In this document: one piece after another, positions 36,544 through 45,081 of the stretch
Position numbering within the stretch: the first letter of the stretch is position 1
How the letters are laid out: each line of letters begins with the position of its first letter
Assembly (NCBI GenBank): GCA_965277875.1
Contig: CBDIDV010000002.1
Span: 3,162,001 to 3,226,000, forward strand
DNA: 64,000 nucleotides
Reading direction: 5' to 3'
Origin: CAWFQB01 sp965277875
Lineage (GTDB): Bacteria > Armatimonadota > Chthonomonadetes > Chthonomonadales > Chthonomonadaceae
Made by a program: the position numbers and the translations under genes
Notes under the pieces: generated by a model
Seen by the model: only the letters and a program-made list of their open reading frames with translations
What the model was told of the DNA's origin: nothing
Database searches by the model: none

Positions 36544-37965
36544 AAGTATGTAGACACAATTCGGGTGCGACATCAGGCAAGCGGCTGCGGTACAGTAGAG
36601 TTACCACACTACACTGGCCGAGGCTTACCTGATGTCACTCTTAGTCTACCGTATCTGTACCCTGCTCACGCAAGTGCTGGAAGATGTGCCGCTCGGCACG
36701 AACCTGGGCCTGCTGCACTTGTTCCTCGCGCTTATGTCCGGGCGTTTCCTCCACGCGCGCGGAGCCGTGTTTGCCGCTCTGGACAGCTTGGGCCTTGCGC
36801 CTGCCGCGGTGCGCCGCAGTAGTGCCGCCCTGTGCTATGGCGGCTGGAACACCGCCGACCTGCTCGCCCGCTGGCAGCAGACGGTAATACAGGAAGGCCG
36901 CTTCGTTGCCGCCTGTTATGAAGGCGTGCGCCCGGTCGCCTGTGACCTGACCGCCTTCTTTCGCCCCCACTTGCAGGGCCTGGACAGCAAACACTATGTG
37001 AGTACGGCGGGCAAGGCCCTGCCTGCCGTCTGCTTCGGGTTGGGCGTGGCCGTCGGGCGCATCGGTAACATGCGCTTCGCTCTGCCGCGCTTGTTCGTGC
37101 GGCGCAAGGCAGGCGAAAGCGAGAGTGACCTGCAAACGCGGCTGGTCGCGCAGGCGGCCAGAACGCTTGCCGCGTGCGAAGCCCTGATTGTAGATGCGGG
37201 CTTTGCCCTCGCCGATCTGCTGACCGCCGAGAACCTACGCTTTGTGGCCCGCGCCCGCGCCAACCAGACGGCGCGGCGCAGCGAACTGCCCGCCTACAAA
37301 GGACGCGGACGCCGCCCCACACGCGGCGACATCGTGCGGCCCTTAGCGCGAACGCGGGCCGGCAAGGACATTGCGGCCACGCCTTGTGACGCCACGGCGC
37401 GCTGGCACGACGGCGCACACCGTTTGACAGCGCAGATATGGAACAACCTGGTTCTGCCCGACGCCAAACCGGGCGTGCCCACGTTCCGGCTGGTCGCCAT
37501 CTACGACCCGCGCTACAAGGAACCGCTGCTGCTGGCAACGAACCTGAGCGTGAGTGCGTGGGCGTTGTGGCGCTTATACAAGGAACGCTGGGGCGTGGAG
37601 CATCTGCCCCTGGCCGCCAAGCCGCTGCTCGGCTGCGAGCGGGCGTATGTGTGGGGACAGGAAAGCCGCTTTCGCCTGCCTGAACTCGCCCTGCTTGCGG
37701 GTAATCTCCTGTCGTATGTCGCCGCGACCAGCCAGCCGGTCGCTTCGGGGTTCTGGGATCGGGCGGCGCGGCCCACGGGCGGACGGCTGCGGCGCGTACT
37801 TGGACAGGTGCATTGTGCGGACTTGCCCGACCTGGCGGCACAACTGCGCAAAAAGAACAGCGTCACGGCCCACTTGAAGACCGGAGTGGACGCCCACAGA
37901 CGCCACAAGGCACAAGCAACGCCGCAACAGGCGGCGCAAGCCGCTTCATTTACCGGAAACTAAAG
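36528..37965 (+). mobile_element. IS element (IS4-like DDE) in the STAND gene
   Basis: 1,438 bp with 17-bp perfect terminal inverted repeats (CTTTAGTTTCCGGTAAA at 36528-36544 and its reverse complement at 37949-37965) and a 5-bp target duplication GTAGA (36523-36527 and 37966-37970). It contains one transposase gene in the same direction as the interrupted gene. Confidence 0.93.
36632..37963 (+). CDS. IS4-like DDE transposase
   Basis: 443 residues, starting at ATG 36632 after CCGAGGCTTACCTG. The DDE-type catalytic core is visible: ACDLTAFFRPHL (first Asp), ALIVDAGFALADL (second Asp region) and YKERWGVEHLPLAAKPLLG (the Y-x-x-x-W-x-V/I-E block with the catalytic Glu) followed by PELALLAGNLLSYVA. 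The stop codon lies inside the right terminal repeat. A 5-bp target duplication fits ISH3/IS4-related groups. The gene is complete, so the IS may be active. Confidence 0.88.
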   Translation: MSLLVYRICTLLTQVLEDVPLGTNLGLLHLFLALMSGRFLHARGAVFAALDSLGLAPAAVRRSSAALCYGGWNTADLLARWQQTVIQEGRFVAACYEGVRPVACDLTAFFRPHLQGLDSKHYVSTAGKALPAVCFGLGVAVGRIGNMRFALPRLFVRRKAGESESDLQTRLVAQAARTLAACEALIVDAGFALADLLTAENLRFVARARANQTARRSELPAYKGRGRRPTRGDIVRPLARTRAGKDIAATPCDATARWHDGAHRLTAQIWNNLVLPDAKPGVPTFRLVAIYDPRYKEPLLLATNLSVSAWALWRLYKERWGVEHLPLAAKPLLGCERAYVWGQESRFRLPELALLAGNLLSYVAATSQPVASGFWDRAARPTGGRLRRVLGQVHCADLPDLAAQLRKKNSVTAHLKTGVDAHRRHKAQATPQQAAQAASFTGN

Positions 37966-37970
37966 GTAGA

Positions 37971-38283
37971 GGCTTTCGTAGAAAGTCCAACGCTTGCGGA
38001 GAATGCCTTCTTTCTCATTCATGCACTTGAGGAAACGACAGCAAAACTTCCAGACGTAACCTGTCAAGTCTGTGAACGCTTCCTTGCCGCCGCAGGCAGC
38101 CAGGCAGGTGGTGTCCGTACCAGTACGGCGGGCGATGCCAGTACGGTCAGCAAGTTGGTAGTACGAACCTACGAACAGAGTGATGACAGCAACATCCAAA
38201 CGCGATGCCTAGATATGGTGGATCAAATGACACGGCAGACTGTTCACGGGCTTCACGAGGCGCTCGCATTACTTGATCGTTGA
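37971..38283 (+). pseudogene. STAND defence protein, C-terminal remnant
   Basis: The last ~103 codons of the Avs-like gene, beyond the IS. With the IS and one GTAGA copy removed, the frame reads KLVEAFVESPTLAENAFF without a break and continues VCERFLAAAGSQAGG, VRTYEQSDDSNIQTRCLDMV and VHGLHEALALLDR to the stop at 38,283. It is helical and continues the HEAT-like repeats. An open frame entering from the IS covers it but has no start of its own. Confidence 0.8.
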
Positions 38284-38342
38284 TGGCATCAGGCAGGAGC
38301 GTCGTTGGCTTCGCATGGTCATGTGACGAATTAGGGGGTGAA

Positions 38343-39098
38343 TTACTCCTGTGCAGGACGTTCAATGCTGACTATCCATGCTGGATCAATCGTGATCCGT
38401 TGCTGCTTTGACCCCGAAAACTCATAGCGGTTGCCGTCCTCGGCGTGAGATGGAGGCTGTGAAGGTGGCGTGTTTTGAGCAGCATGGATGCGGCATAGAA
38501 GACCTGCCGGGGGTTTGAACTTTACCGTTTCTCCCAAGTCGTTTGTGCCAATACCGTATGCCAGTTCAAGCCGACGGCTTGACGCATAGCCTGTCAGCAC
38601 CAATCTGTAACGGGGATCGACTGGTTGTGCTTCGCGTAACTCTTCCTCTAATTCTCGTTTTAAGTCGGCCAATCTCTTTCCTGATCTACGCTTCTGCTCA
38701 ATCTCTTTGAAGTAAAAAGGTGTTTTGATAACATTGTCGCTCCACTTCATATTGAGATAATCGACCAAGCAAAACTCGCAATGCCTGTCACATTCTGGAC
38801 AGTTGCCAGTCAGTCGGATCGTGCCGTCGGGCAGCGTTACCTCTCCCTTGCAGTTCTTGAGGAGCCAGTGGACAGAACCGTCACGATGGAGGGTCAGCAA
38901 TGCCCTTCCGTTTGGAATGACACACTTGCAGACAAATACACGGTATCCCTTACGGCCACGCGGCGTGGGGCGTATCGCGTCTGGAACCACGCTGTAATCA
39001 AAATTTTGTCGTACCCACTCCTCAATGCTGCTGAAAGAGGAACAACTTTCTGAATGCTCGCGCCTATCGTTCTCGATCCAATCCGCAGGACTTTCCAT
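38343..39098 (-). CDS. Hypothetical cysteine-containing protein
   Basis: 251 residues, CGGAGG upstream of ATG. I do not recognise it. The centre has a cysteine cluster (CKCVIPNGRALL, then CKGEVTLPDGT, CPECDRHCEFC) that could bind zinc. A basic helical region (FKEIEQKRRSGKRLADLKRELEEELREAQ) follows. It faces the STAND gene remnant and is the only mid-sized minus-strand gene in the left half of the element. A role in defence, regulation or immunity to the neighbouring nuclease is possible but unsupported. Confidence 0.6.
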   Translation of the reverse strand: MESPADWIENDRREHSESCSSFSSIEEWVRQNFDYSVVPDAIRPTPRGRKGYRVFVCKCVIPNGRALLTLHRDGSVHWLLKNCKGEVTLPDGTIRLTGNCPECDRHCEFCLVDYLNMKWSDNVIKTPFYFKEIEQKRRSGKRLADLKRELEEELREAQPVDPRYRLVLTGYASSRRLELAYGIGTNDLGETVKFKPPAGLLCRIHAAQNTPPSQPPSHAEDGNRYEFSGSKQQRITIDPAWIVSIERPAQE

Positions 39099-39152
39099 GT
39101 AGCCTCCGTGTCACATCTACGCCAGTTGTGCCTTGTTGCTCTGTAACACCCC

Positions 39153-39182
39153 TTGACAATGGGCATCACTAATTGTTATAAT
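39153..39182 (+). promoter_or_regulatory. Sigma70-type promoter for the RHH/replication operon
   Basis: TTGACA at 39153-39158, an 18-bp spacer and TATAAT at 39177-39182. Both boxes match consensus. It lies about 180 bp before the small RHH-type gene. Confidence 0.75.
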
Positions 39183-39298
39183 GACATAACCACGCAGGTT
39201 TCCTGCGCGCGCACAAAAATTTAAGATTAGCTGGGAGCCGATGGCTGATACCCCTTCGTCGCTGATGATAGGGGCGGATAGTCACGGCTTTTGTTTTA

Positions 39299-39333
39299 GA
39301 GGCCGAACGCAGAGACTACCTGTGTTCGGCCTC
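39299..39333 (+). terminator. Leader hairpin (attenuator/terminator-like)
   Basis: A perfect 10-bp stem GAGGCCGAAC/GTTCGGCCTC with a 15-nt loop, followed by TTTGTGTTTGG. It sits in the leader between the 39,153 promoter and the RHH-type gene, so it could attenuate the operon rather than end a transcript. Confidence 0.5.
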
Positions 39334-39363
39334 TTTGTGTTTGGCCTGCTGAAAGGAGAGAGC

Positions 39364-39579
39364 ATGGAGAACAACATGAATGAGCAATCAAAGGTAGTTG
39401 GGACGCCTGTATGCCTGACGCCGCTGATGATCCGGGCGCTCGACGCAGAAGCGTCTCGTGAAGGGCTGTTTCGGGGCCGCAGCGTGATTGTGCGGCGGGC
39501 GTGCATCGAGTACCTGGATCGCCACGCGCAGGGATGGGCAGAGGTAAGCATTGAGGTGTCGGACAAGGAAGCTGCATGA
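39364..39579 (+). CDS. Small RHH-like DNA-binding protein
   Basis: 71 residues from ATG 39364 with AAAGGAGAG upstream; the longer frame to 39241 overlaps the leader hairpin and is less likely. LTPLMIRALDAEASREGLFRGRSVIVRRACIEYLDRHAQG has the strand-helix-helix pattern of CopG/Arc-type regulators. It is the first gene of the operon leading to the replication ATPase and could control its copy number. Its stop overlaps the next start. Confidence 0.65.
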   Translation: MENNMNEQSKVVGTPVCLTPLMIRALDAEASREGLFRGRSVIVRRACIEYLDRHAQGWAEVSIEVSDKEAA

Positions 39580-39791
39580 TGAACCAGGACGAACCCGTAC
39601 CGCAACATCATCACCCGATTACGCTTGGTCTCGACACTGGCACAACGTTGGTATCATCGAGAGAGTGGGAGGCGTTTTTCGCCGGATGTATTGATTTGGC
39701 CGCGAAGATAAGGCAACGGCGCGCAGCGCGGCAGCAGGCCCAGACCGAAGAACAAACGCAACCAACCGTGCAGACAGAAAAATGCGCCTGA
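39576..39791 (+). CDS. Small hypothetical protein
   Basis: 71 residues, starting within the end of the RHH-like gene (ATGATG overlap), so translation is coupled. It has EWEAFFAGCIDLAAKIRQRRAARQQAQTEE, a probable helix with basic and Gln-rich tail. No family is recognised. Confidence 0.5.
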   Translation: MMNQDEPVPQHHHPITLGLDTGTTLVSSREWEAFFAGCIDLAAKIRQRRAARQQAQTEEQTQPTVQTEKCA

Positions 39792-39913
39792 TCTTGTGGG
39801 AGAGCAGGCGCGCGAAAAAGAACACGTAAAGTGATTGGCTAATATTGCTATCTTAGCACAAAGCGTGTCGAAGTGGTTTGTCGCGCCCTGTTCTCTTGGG
39901 GAGAACATACAAC

Positions 39914-40147
39914 ATGAGGATCATTACTCGCCGTGTGCTGTGGAAGTCCACATGGCTGCTGCCGCAACTTCCCGAAGTCGCTGACTGCTTCCCCATGCTG
40001 TCAAAACTTTCTGATGCAAGTCTGTTTGCGCTTTGCGGTTTTACCGTTTTACGTTCGGAATGTGATCTTTTGGCCGTTGCGGTGCGCGTCGAGATCGCGC
40101 GCCGTGCTGCCAAAGCCATTCGTGCAGAGCAGGAGGCAACATTCTGA
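39914..40147 (+). CDS. Small hypothetical protein upstream of replication gene
   Basis: 77 residues from ATG 39914 (GGGGAGAACATACAAC upstream). It is mostly helical with hydrophobic faces (LPEVADCFPMLSKLSDASLFALCGF, LAVAVRVEIARRAAKAIRAEQE). The stop TGA overlaps the ATG of the DnaB-N/RepA-like gene, so it is co-translated with it. Unknown function. Confidence 0.55.
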   Translation: MRIITRRVLWKSTWLLPQLPEVADCFPMLSKLSDASLFALCGFTVLRSECDLLAVAVRVEIARRAAKAIRAEQEATF

Positions 40148-40705
40148 TGCTTCCTGCGAACGATACCGCCGAGGCCGAAGTGCTGGGCGCGATGCTTCAG
40201 TTCCCGAAGAGCGCAATCAAAACCGTGTGCGACCTGGGCCTGACCGGAGGCGACTTCCACCTAACCGACTATGCGCTTGTGTTTGATGTTCTCTGCGTCC
40301 TGCACAAGCGTAAGACGTCCATAGATATGACGACAGTGTGCGACGCGTATCACAAGATGCACGGCGAGCCGCCGCCTGGAACGCCTTACTTCCTGTTGGG
40401 GAATGCGAACGTTCAACAGTTGATAGAATGCGCCGAGAACCCTGCAAATGTCGCGGCACACGCGCATATTGTCATGCAAAACGCGCGCAGGCGGCATATC
40501 ATGGAACAGGCGCGGCAGGCGCACAGGCTGGCCCGTAACGGCGACCTGAACGCCCTGCTCGCCTATCGCGCCAATATGGACATAGCCAAGACCATAGGCG
40601 AAATGAACCCGGCCACGGCGGAACTACAAGCCGTATGCCTGGCCGACGTGCAGCCGCTGCATACGGAATGGTTCTGGCCGGGGTATCTACCGCTGGGGAT
40701 GATAA
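40147..40705 (+). pseudogene. DnaB-N/RepA-like replication ATPase, 5' part
   Basis: The first ~186 codons before an IS. The N-terminus (NDTAEAEVLGAMLQFPKSAIKTVCDLGLTGGDFHLTDYALVFDVLCVLHKRKTSIDMTTV) matches the DnaB-helicase N-terminal domain. TEWFWPGYLPLGMI then leads into a RepA/AAA_25 ATPase, cut just before its P-loop. The open frame continues into the IS until 40,848. With IS and one TAA copy removed it joins in frame to 41,866-42,830 (total 507 residues). Confidence 0.8.
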
Positions 40706-41862
40706 AGATGTCATGCGTAATTAGGGTAAACTCGGCTTATGATCACAGTAGCCAAGCTGCGGCGCAAGCCGCGTCACTTTCAAGCGTTGACGGGCTTGTC
40801 CGTAGCGGAGTTCGACACGCTCCTGTCGCATGTCACTCCCGTCTATGAAGCCGCCGAGAGTTCCCGGCGTACCCGTGCAAGTCGGGTGCGTCAGGCCGGA
40901 GCCGGTCGCAAGTTTCGCCTAGCCTTGCCCGAACGCCTGCTGCTAGGGCTGATGTACCTGCGCTTGTATGTACGCCAGAGCTTGCTGGGCTACCTCTTTG
41001 ACCTGGACGAAAGCAACATCAGCCGCGAACTGCACGAACGGCTGCTGCCGATCCTGCTTGATGTGCTGCCCACGCCCCTGCGCGACGCCCCCCTGCGGCA
41101 CATAGCAAGCGAGCAAGGACACGCCGGAGCGAGTGCGAGCGATGCGCCTGCGCCCTCGGACACGGCCGACGTGAGCAAGCCGCGCAAGCGCATCGGCACA
41201 CTCGACGAACTGTTTGCGGCCTATCCTGAGATTGAAGAGGTTCTTCTGGACGCCACCGAGCAGTCCGTGCGGCAGCCGACCGACAAACTCAAGCGTAAGC
41301 AGGCGTACAGCGGCAAGCAGCAAGACCACACGCTCAAGACGCAGATTGTAGCGACGCGCAAGCAGATCCTGCATGTGTTCGGCGGTTTGCCCGGCTGCCT
41401 GAGCGACATGCTCCTGCTGCGCGCATCAGGCGTGGTGTATCGTGTGCCGCCTGGGTGCAAGGTGCGCCTGGACAAAGGCTATGAAGGTACAGACGCGGCA
41501 TACCCTGCTCAGGATGTCCAACAGCCGATCAAGAAGCCGCGCAAGCAGACCCAGAATGTACTGGAGCGCGCCTACAACTACATGCTGTCTACGCAGCGCA
41601 TCTACGTAGAGCATCATTTCGCCCGCCTCAAACGGTGGGACTGCATGGCGCAAGTATGGCGCGGCCATGACCGTGACCACGAGGACATGTTCTGTGTCGT
41701 CGCGGGCTTGCTCAACTTTCGCCAGAGTGGCTGTATGGAACTCACGGCCTAGAGCAGAGACTACAAGAACAGACCGCGTCTGTGCCGCAGACGCAGGCGA
41801 CCGTCAAAAACAGCTTGGTGGCTGTACCGGCGAAGCCACGCAGCTAATTACGCAATCTATCT
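40706..41862 (+). mobile_element. IS5-like insertion sequence in the replication gene
   Basis: 1,157 bp. Terminal inverted repeats are imperfect (15 of 19: AGATGTCATGCGTAATTAG on the left; AGATAGATTGCGTAATTAG as read inward from the right). A 3-bp TAA target duplication flanks it (40703-40705, 41863-41865). The boundaries were chosen because they give matching ends, a TNA-type duplication and a restored ATPase sequence PLGMISMIVGDGGLGKGT. Confidence 0.75.
40739..41752 (+). CDS. IS5-family DDE transposase
   Basis: 337 residues. The DDE_Tnp_4 core is seen: LLDATEQSVRQPTDKLKRKQAYSGKQQDHTLKTQI (first Asp and the typical YSGKKxxHTxK block), VRLDKGYEGTDAAYP (second Asp) and YVEHHFARLKRW (Glu). The N-terminal helix-turn-helix region has LLLGLMYLRLYVRQSLLGYLFDLDESNISRELHE. 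There is no clear ribosome-binding site; the ATG follows AACTCGGCTT. The gene is intact. Confidence 0.88.
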   Translation: MITVAKLRRKPRHFQALTGLSVAEFDTLLSHVTPVYEAAESSRRTRASRVRQAGAGRKFRLALPERLLLGLMYLRLYVRQSLLGYLFDLDESNISRELHERLLPILLDVLPTPLRDAPLRHIASEQGHAGASASDAPAPSDTADVSKPRKRIGTLDELFAAYPEIEEVLLDATEQSVRQPTDKLKRKQAYSGKQQDHTLKTQIVATRKQILHVFGGLPGCLSDMLLLRASGVVYRVPPGCKVRLDKGYEGTDAAYPAQDVQQPIKKPRKQTQNVLERAYNYMLSTQRIYVEHHFARLKRWDCMAQVWRGHDRDHEDMFCVVAGLLNFRQSGCMELTA

Positions 41863-41865
41863 TAA

Positions 41866-42830
41866 GTATGATTGTTGGTGACGGCGGGTTAGGGAAAGGA
41901 ACGCTGTCCATTGACCTGGCCGCGCGGCTGTCACGGGGCGATCCGTTCCCGCAAAACGAAGCGCGGCGCGAGCCAGGGAACACGCTGCTTGTCGTCAGTG
42001 CCGAAGATGATGTGCAGCGTACCGTCGTGCCGCGCCTGCTCGCTGCCGAGGCAGACATGTGCCGCATTTTCACGCCGCCGGAAGATGCGCTTGTCAGTCT
42101 GCCGGAGAGCGTCGAGGGACTGGAAGCGTTTATTGTCCGGCACAAAATCGCGTTCCTTGTCATTGACCCGCTGAACGCTTACATGAGCGGACGCCTGAAT
42201 GTATACAAAGACACGGACGTTCGGCAGGCTCTGACGCCACTGAAACACATGGCCGAGCGGCAGCGCGTGGCCGCCCTGATTGTGCATCACATCAACCGGG
42301 GTGTCAGCACACAAGCTAGTCAGCGCGTGTCCGGCAGCAGCGGCATCCGCAACGCCGTGCGCGCCCTGTATTTCGTCGGGGCTGATCCTGACGATGACAC
42401 GCCCGAACAGAACCGGCGCGTTCTGGCGAACGACAAACTCAACGTCGGTCCTCGCCCGCCTAGCCTGTCCTTCAGCATCAAAACCGTCAACGTGCAGCAG
42501 GATGGCGTATGGTATAACGACCTGCCCCGCTTGGATTGGCACGGCACGAGTGAACATACACCCGCCGATCTAATTGCGCCCATGCCCACAAAGGCAGCAG
42601 AGGAAGGCGGCGCGCGTCTGGAAGAAGCGAAATCGTTCTACCGGGAGTACCTGGCGGACGGTGAGCGCCCGTCAAACGAAGCTGACGCGGAACGGGAAAG
42701 GCGAGGCATCAAACTGAGAACGGCAAAAACGGCGCGCACACACCTGGGCGTTGTTCCACGTAAAAAGGGCAACATCTGGTATATATCCCTGCCACCGACT
42801 TCGGAGCCGGCAAGCGAAAACGAGGGATAA
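41866..42830 (+). pseudogene. RepA-like replication ATPase, 3' part
   Basis: The C-terminal ~321 codons beyond the IS. It begins with the P-loop GDGGLGKGTLSIDLAARL and continues with Walker B-like FLVIDPLNAYM, HHINRG and GSSGIRNAVRALYFV, a RecA-fold AAA_25 ATPase as in plasmid RepA helicases. The C-terminus is a winged-helix-like segment (AKSFYREYLADGERPSNEADAERERRGI, then LGVVPRKKGNIWYISL). An open frame from 41,667 is fused to IS sequence and has no real start. Without repair this part is probably silent. Confidence 0.8.
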
Positions 42831-42842
42831 ACAGCAATGTTC

Positions 42843-42982
42843 AAGAGTGCAAGAGTGCAAGGGTGCAACTGTGCAAACGTATTCGAGAACATCGCATTGT
42901 TGGCTGTATCGGGATCTACGGCAACTATGCAATCAGTCCACATATCGTTTGCATAGTTGCACCCTTGCACTCTTGCACTCTT
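42843..42982. repeat. 37-bp inverted repeat made of 8-bp units (iteron-like)
   Basis: Arms at 42843-42879 and 42946-42982 differ at one base. Each arm is four tandem 8-bp units (AGTGCAAG, AGTGCAAG, GGTGCAAC, TGTGCAAA). The 66-bp space between them is A+T-richer. The place just after the replication ATPase makes an origin with iterons possible; a long hairpin terminator is the alternative. Confidence 0.8.
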
Positions 42983-43072
42983 AACGGGGAGATGTGTACC
43001 GGCTGACTGATGGTTTTCATACACGTTCCGGCCCGTCATTCTTCCTGTTTTCAGGCTGGGAGAACATCTTGC

Positions 43073-43102
43073 TTGACCGTTTTGCCTGGTGTGAGATACA
43101 AT
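43073..43102 (+). promoter_or_regulatory. Promoter of the type III R-M operon
   Basis: TTGACC at 43073-43078, an 18-bp spacer and TACAAT at 43097-43102, 50 bp before the methyltransferase ATG. Confidence 0.6.
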
Positions 43103-43152
43103 AACGGCGTCCCGCCGTTCACCTTCATTCGCCCATAAGGAGCGCTTTCTGT

Positions 43153-45081
43153 ATGCCTACGCTGGATTGGGTTGGCAAATCTGCCGTCGTTAGCCACGAC
43201 AAACAAATTCCGTACCGGCTGATCCACTGCGACGGCGGCCTGTCCATCGGGGATGCAGGCGAGGGGAACTTGCTTGTGGAAGGGGACAACCTTGAAGCCC
43301 TGAAAGCCCTGTTGCCGTACTATGCGAGTAAGGTAAAGTGCATCTACATTGATCCTCCTTACAACACTGGTAATGAAGGATGGGTTTATAATGACAATCT
43401 AAGCGCACCGGAGATTCGTTCCTGGCTGGGTAAAGTTGTGGGCGACAAAACAGAGGATTTTTCTCGGCACGACAAATGGATGTGCATGATGTACCCCAGG
43501 CTGAATTTGCTGCATCAGCTTCTGCGTGACGATGGAGTGATTTTCGTTAGCATTGACAGCAACGAGAACCATAATCTACGCCTGCTGATGAATGAAATAT
43601 TTGGTGAGCATAACTTTGTTGCTGAATTGGTGTGGGAGAAGACCCGCAAGAACGACGCCAAGTTGTTCTCAGTCGGCCACGAGTACCTTTTGGTATTTGC
43701 TCGTTCGTTGAACACCCTACGGGAGCAAAACACTGTTTGGCGCGAGGCGAAACCGGGCGCTGCCGAAATAATGCAGCAGTATCGACGGTTACGTCGTATT
43801 CACGGCTCGAACGATGAAACCGTCGAGAAGATGCTGCAAAAGTGGTATCAGGACTTGCCTAAAAACCATCCATCACGAAAGTTGAGCCGGTACAAACATA
43901 TAGATCAACGTGGCCCCTGGCGAGACAGAGATATTTCATGGCCGGGTGGCGGCGGCCCAAGATACGCTGTTCTGCACCCAATCACAAACCAACCTTGCGC
44001 TGTTCCTGAGCGTGGATGGGGGTTTTCTACTCCTGACACTATGCAAAAGCAAATTGAGCTAGGCTTGATTGCTTTTCGAGAAGATCATCGGCAACCCCCA
44101 TTTCGGAAAGCACATCTTGTACCTGTTATCGAAGGCATGGACGATGCTATCCCTGACGAGGATGATGGGGATGAGCAGGAGCCTGCCGGCTTGCAGGTGA
44201 TGTCGAGCGTAATTTACAAACAGTCCCAAGTAGCGGTCAAACACTTCCGCAAGTTGATGGGTGCAGACGTCTTTAACAATCCCAAAGATCATGAAGTAGT
44301 TGCGCGCCTAATCCGCTATTGTACTTCCCCAACCGGCAACGACCTTGTTCTTGACTCGTTTGGTGGAAGCGGCACGACGGGACATTCTGTGATGCAGCTC
44401 AATGCAGAAGACGGCGGCAACAGACGATTTATCCTTATCGAGATGGAAAGCAACATCTGCCGCAACATCACGGCTGAACGGCTACGTCGTGTCATTCAGG
44501 GACAGGAGGCTGTTGTACCAGGGCCAGGCGCGGACATTGCAGAACAAGCCAGTCGAGCGGAGCTGTACGCGATTGAAAATGTTGCCGACAGAGGGGCGGC
44601 GACTTTGTACGAGGTCAGCGTGTCCGGGGCTTCTGTTCGGAGTGGGGGCAGCAATGGCAGCCTACCATTCCAGGAGGAGGAATTAGCCGCAACACAAACG
44701 CCAAATGCGCCGGGGCTGGGAGGCGGCTTTCGCTACTGTACGTTGGGCGTCCCGCTTTTTGATAAAGACGGTAAAATCTGCCCGGAAGTGCTGTTCAGCG
44801 ATCTGGCACATCACATCCACTTTACTGAGACTGGCGAGCCGCTGCCGCAACGCGCCAAAGACCAGACGCCGCACATTGGAACGACAAACGGCATAGCTTA
44901 CTATCTGCTGTGGGGCGGGGCCGAAGAGGAGTGTGTTCTGGATATGGCAGCATTGCGAACTTTGCCGCCGCACGACGGCCCGAAGATCGTTTACGCCGAT
45001 GGCTGCTGCCTGCCGGCGGAACGGCTAAAACAGGCCGGGATTATCTTCAAGCAAGTGCCTTACGAGGTCAAGGTACGTTGA
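43153..45081 (+). CDS. mod: Type III restriction system DNA methyltransferase (Mod)
   Basis: 642 residues, AAGGAGCG upstream. Beta-class N6-adenine methyltransferase order: catalytic motif IV DPPYNTG at about residue 67, preceded by VEGDNLEALKALLPYYASKVKCIYI, and the AdoMet-binding motif I later (LDSFGGSGTTGHSVMQLN, about residue 400). The middle region (~180-330) is the target-recognition domain. In type III systems Mod provides sequence recognition for both modification and cleavage. The stop overlaps the TTG start of res (TTGA), so both subunits are made from one message. The gene is intact. Confidence 0.93.
   Translation: MPTLDWVGKSAVVSHDKQIPYRLIHCDGGLSIGDAGEGNLLVEGDNLEALKALLPYYASKVKCIYIDPPYNTGNEGWVYNDNLSAPEIRSWLGKVVGDKTEDFSRHDKWMCMMYPRLNLLHQLLRDDGVIFVSIDSNENHNLRLLMNEIFGEHNFVAELVWEKTRKNDAKLFSVGHEYLLVFARSLNTLREQNTVWREAKPGAAEIMQQYRRLRRIHGSNDETVEKMLQKWYQDLPKNHPSRKLSRYKHIDQRGPWRDRDISWPGGGGPRYAVLHPITNQPCAVPERGWGFSTPDTMQKQIELGLIAFREDHRQPPFRKAHLVPVIEGMDDAIPDEDDGDEQEPAGLQVMSSVIYKQSQVAVKHFRKLMGADVFNNPKDHEVVARLIRYCTSPTGNDLVLDSFGGSGTTGHSVMQLNAEDGGNRRFILIEMESNICRNITAERLRRVIQGQEAVVPGPGADIAEQASRAELYAIENVADRGAATLYEVSVSGASVRSGGSNGSLPFQEEELAATQTPNAPGLGGGFRYCTLGVPLFDKDGKICPEVLFSDLAHHIHFTETGEPLPQRAKDQTPHIGTTNGIAYYLLWGGAEEECVLDMAALRTLPPHDGPKIVYADGCCLPAERLKQAGIIFKQVPYEVKVR

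Noticed and set aside
36732..37841. 369-residue minus-strand open frame in the IS
   Set aside because: Arg/Pro/Ala/Cys-rich antisense shadow of the transposase gene, with no motif.
42843..42982. CRISPR array
   Set aside because: Repeats are 8 bp, tandem without spacers and mirrored; there are no cas genes. No CRISPR array is seen anywhere in the window.
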